DNA from: SYIM01 sp041182885
GTDB taxonomy: Bacteria > Pseudomonadota > Gammaproteobacteria > Burkholderiales > Burkholderiaceae_E
NCBI GenBank assembly: GCA_049423065.1
Contig: JBMSQB010000003.1
Location: 62,001 to 126,000 of the forward strand
Length of the DNA stretch: 64,000 nt
Reading direction: 5' to 3'
Shown here: positions 62,228 through 64,000 of the stretch, piece after piece
Layout: every line of letters starts with the position of its first letter
Numbering within the stretch: position 1 is the stretch's first letter
Position numbers and translations under genes: made by a program
Notes under the pieces: model-generated
Databases searched by the model: none
Seen by the model: only the letters and a program-made list of their open reading frames with translations
What the model was told of the DNA's origin: nothing

Positions 62228-63882
62228 TGCTTTGCGCTCTGTCCGGTGAGGACGACCGACTCCAGTCCGAGATCGCGGATGACGTAGTCACGGAGCTTTC
62301 TTTTCTGGATCTTTGCGCTGGCAGTCATGCCGATGTGCTCAAAGCTGTCGATAAAACGCACATACCTTGGAACCTTGAAATTTGCACACCGCTCGCGGCA
62401 CCATGCGATCACTTCTGGCTCTGTGAGCACTGCCCCGGGCTGCAGAATGATGTAGGCGGCTGCCACCTCCACCATGCGCGAATCAGGTACGCCTACGACC
62501 TGCGCCTGCCGAATGGCTGGGTGTCGATGAAGGACGTCTTCCACCTCGGCGGGCGCCACGTTTTCTCCGCCCACCCTGAATGAGTCCTTCAGCCGTCCAA
62601 CAAAGGCGAGCCGGCCTTCGTTGTCGCACACGCCCAGATCGCCGGTGTGCAACCAGCCGCCGGAATCGATGGTGCTGGCGGTGTGCTCGGGCATCTTGTA
62701 ATAGCCCTTCATTACATTCCAGCCCTTCACCAGAATTTCGCCGACCTCGCCAGACCCCAGGTCACGTCCCAGCTCCTCGGACCAGATCCGGATCGAAACA
62801 CCAGGCAGCGGCCTTGCAAACCCGTGAATGCGCGTTTCCATGTCGTCGTCGACGCTGGCCATGGCAGCGTTCGGTGCGCACTCCGACATGCCAAAGGCGG
62901 AGCACAGGCCGGTGATTCCCATGCGTTCGATGATCTGCCGCATCACAGACGGGGTGGCCGCAGCCCATCCGGCGCGTAGCGAAAACGATCGGCCGGGGAA
63001 GCCTGGATGGCTCATCATCATCAGGAACATGGTGTCGTTGCCGCTCGTGTGGGTGCAGCGTTCACGCTCCATGATGTCGAGCACCTGCTCGGTGTCAAAG
63101 CTGGGAGTGGTCAGATAGCAGGCGCCCGCCTCGATGGAGCAGAGAAGCGACATGGTGGTGCCCGCCGCGTGAAACAGCGGACGACCGCTGAAATAGCGGT
63201 CGCCAGGCCGAAGGTCGAGGCGACGGCCCACTTCAAAGGCGTCGCGCAGCATGCTGGCGTGTGACAGCATCGCACCCTTGGGGTAGGCGGTGGTGCCCGA
63301 GGTGTACTGGATGAGCAGCGTGTCGTCGGGGGTCACCGGGTCCGTCGCTGTCGGCGCCACCTCTTGCCCATCGAGCCGTGTGAGTGCCTCAAGCGGGCGG
63401 CAGCCGGCAGGAACATTCTGGCCTGCCACGATGATGGTGCGCAGCAGCGGAAACGCGGGGTCGGGCAGGGCGCTGTCAAGTCCAGGCACAACGCTCCGCA
63501 GCATGGCGATGAAGTCAATCGACAGGAATCGATCCGCGATGGCCAGCATTCGAACATCGGCCTGGCGAAGGCAGTAGGCGATCTCGTCGGCCTTGAATCG
63601 GGTATTGATCGGGACGGTAACCGCGCCGATGGTGCCAGCCGCAAGGAACAGGGTGCACCACTCACGCGTGTTGCCCATGCAGATGGCGAAGTGATCGCCG
63701 CGCTTGAGCCCCAAACGGCGAAGGCCAGTCGCTGTTTGCTGAACGTCATTCAGAAGCTGGGAATAGGTGCGCGACTCACCATCAATGAGCAGGGCCTGCT
63801 GGTCGGGCCAGCGGGTGGCGGCCCGGGCAAGGCTTTGTCCACAGGTGTGCGCAGACCATGCGTGGTCTGTGGCGTGGATCAT
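62224..63882 (-). CDS. AMP-dependent acyl-CoA ligase
   Basis: This 552-residue ANL-family ligase has IQYTSGTTAYPKGAMLSH (motif A3), the FGMSECAPNAAMA acyl-pocket segment, WLHTGDLGVCDNEGRLAFVGRLKDSFRVGGENV, and the C-terminal catalytic lysine in SAKIQKRKLRDY. It resembles medium/long-chain or carnitine/crotonobetaine-type CoA ligases. It probably feeds the acyl-CoA dehydrogenase directly downstream. Its start overlaps the stop of the preceding Bug gene (ATGA). Confidence 0.92.
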   Translation of the reverse strand: MIHATDHAWSAHTCGQSLARAATRWPDQQALLIDGESRTYSQLLNDVQQTATGLRRLGLKRGDHFAICMGNTREWCTLFLAAGTIGAVTVPINTRFKADEIAYCLRQADVRMLAIADRFLSIDFIAMLRSVVPGLDSALPDPAFPLLRTIIVAGQNVPAGCRPLEALTRLDGQEVAPTATDPVTPDDTLLIQYTSGTTAYPKGAMLSHASMLRDAFEVGRRLDLRPGDRYFSGRPLFHAAGTTMSLLCSIEAGACYLTTPSFDTEQVLDIMERERCTHTSGNDTMFLMMMSHPGFPGRSFSLRAGWAAATPSVMRQIIERMGITGLCSAFGMSECAPNAAMASVDDDMETRIHGFARPLPGVSIRIWSEELGRDLGSGEVGEILVKGWNVMKGYYKMPEHTASTIDSGGWLHTGDLGVCDNEGRLAFVGRLKDSFRVGGENVAPAEVEDVLHRHPAIRQAQVVGVPDSRMVEVAAAYIILQPGAVLTEPEVIAWCRERCANFKVPRYVRFIDSFEHIGMTASAKIQKRKLRDYVIRDLGLESVVLTGQSAKQ

Positions 63883-64000
63883 TTCTCTTTGAGACCGCGA
63901 AGCTCGGGTCGGTTCAGAAGGCCGACCCAGTACTTTTCCTCGTCTTTCAGCGCCTGGGCGAATTGCTGTGGGGTCATGTAGAGGGCGGTTACAAAATTGC
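63879..64000 (-). CDS. Bug-family receptor, C-terminal fragment (partial)
   Basis: Forty codons remain before the right edge. The tail TPQQFAQALKDEEKYWVGLL followed by RPELRGLK matches the C-terminus of many TctC/Bug receptors. It is first in a receptor / ligase / dehydrogenase operon, so it probably captures the acid activated by the ligase. The N-terminus lies outside the window. Confidence 0.68.
   Translation of the reverse strand, partial: NFVTALYMTPQQFAQALKDEEKYWVGLLNRPELRGLKEK

Overview
The window reads as chromosomal DNA of a high-GC betaproteobacterium, most likely order Burkholderiales. The evidence is the gene order LMW-PTP / iscR-iscS-iscU-iscA-hscB-hscA-fdx-iscX, the several Bug-type (TctC) solute receptors without adjacent permeases, TRAP transporters of both DctP and TAXI type, and the rpfE-recJ-prfB-lysS run. 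No phage, transposase, integrase or CRISPR array was found. Coding density is high. Assignments come from reading translations by eye; no database search was run.

Layout. 1-2092 (minus): a DctP-DctQ-DctM TRAP transporter, DctM cut by the window edge. 2269-8320 (plus): an FAD aromatic-type monooxygenase, a TAXI receptor, a fused TRAP permease, an SDR and an FMN dihydroorotate/dihydropyrimidine dehydrogenase-like enzyme, which look like an uptake-and-catabolism operon. 8334-12543 (minus): a Bug receptor, an NTF2-flavin monooxygenase fusion and an aromatic/aspartate aminotransferase, divergent from uvrB (12938-15028). 15071-23885 (plus): a LMW phosphatase, an unexpected exported molybdenum hydroxylase large subunit, then the complete ISC iron-sulfur operon with an IscR-like box over its promoter.

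24001-30811 (minus): an MFS exporter, lysS with a TTG start, prfB with its programmed +1 frameshift, recJ and an RpfE-like gene. 30844-36187 (plus): LolC/E, LolD, TatD and ComEC. 36191-46538: 3-hydroxybutyrate dehydrogenase, alpha/beta hydrolase, RidA, a Fur-box-associated iron-binding protein divergent from propionyl-CoA synthetase, an Atg22-like MFS protein, CoaX, an amidase and class I fumarase. 46584-52833: a UPF0114 protein, then acetyl-CoA synthetase followed by a YggT-like protein, a TPR protein and a DUF4212/sodium-solute symporter pair, probably an acetate/short-chain-acid uptake and activation module.

52962-53052 is tRNA-Ser(GGA). It is followed by about 200 bp made almost wholly of consecutive hairpins, two of them inside a 42-nt direct repeat. 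53373-59640 (plus) is a second catabolic cluster: methyltransferase, ACMSD-like amidohydrolase, two Bug receptors, an MmgE/PrpD protein and a phytanoyl-CoA/EctD-like dioxygenase. The right end (minus) holds a lower-GC methyltransferase, then an acyl-CoA dehydrogenase, an acyl-CoA ligase and the tail of another Bug receptor.

The least explained signals are the hairpin array after tRNA-Ser, the orphan molybdenum hydroxylase wedged in front of iscR with three perfect palindromes behind it, the palindromes placed just after the receptor gene in both TRAP systems, and the dyad plus TTGCA half-sites between the aminotransferase and uvrB.
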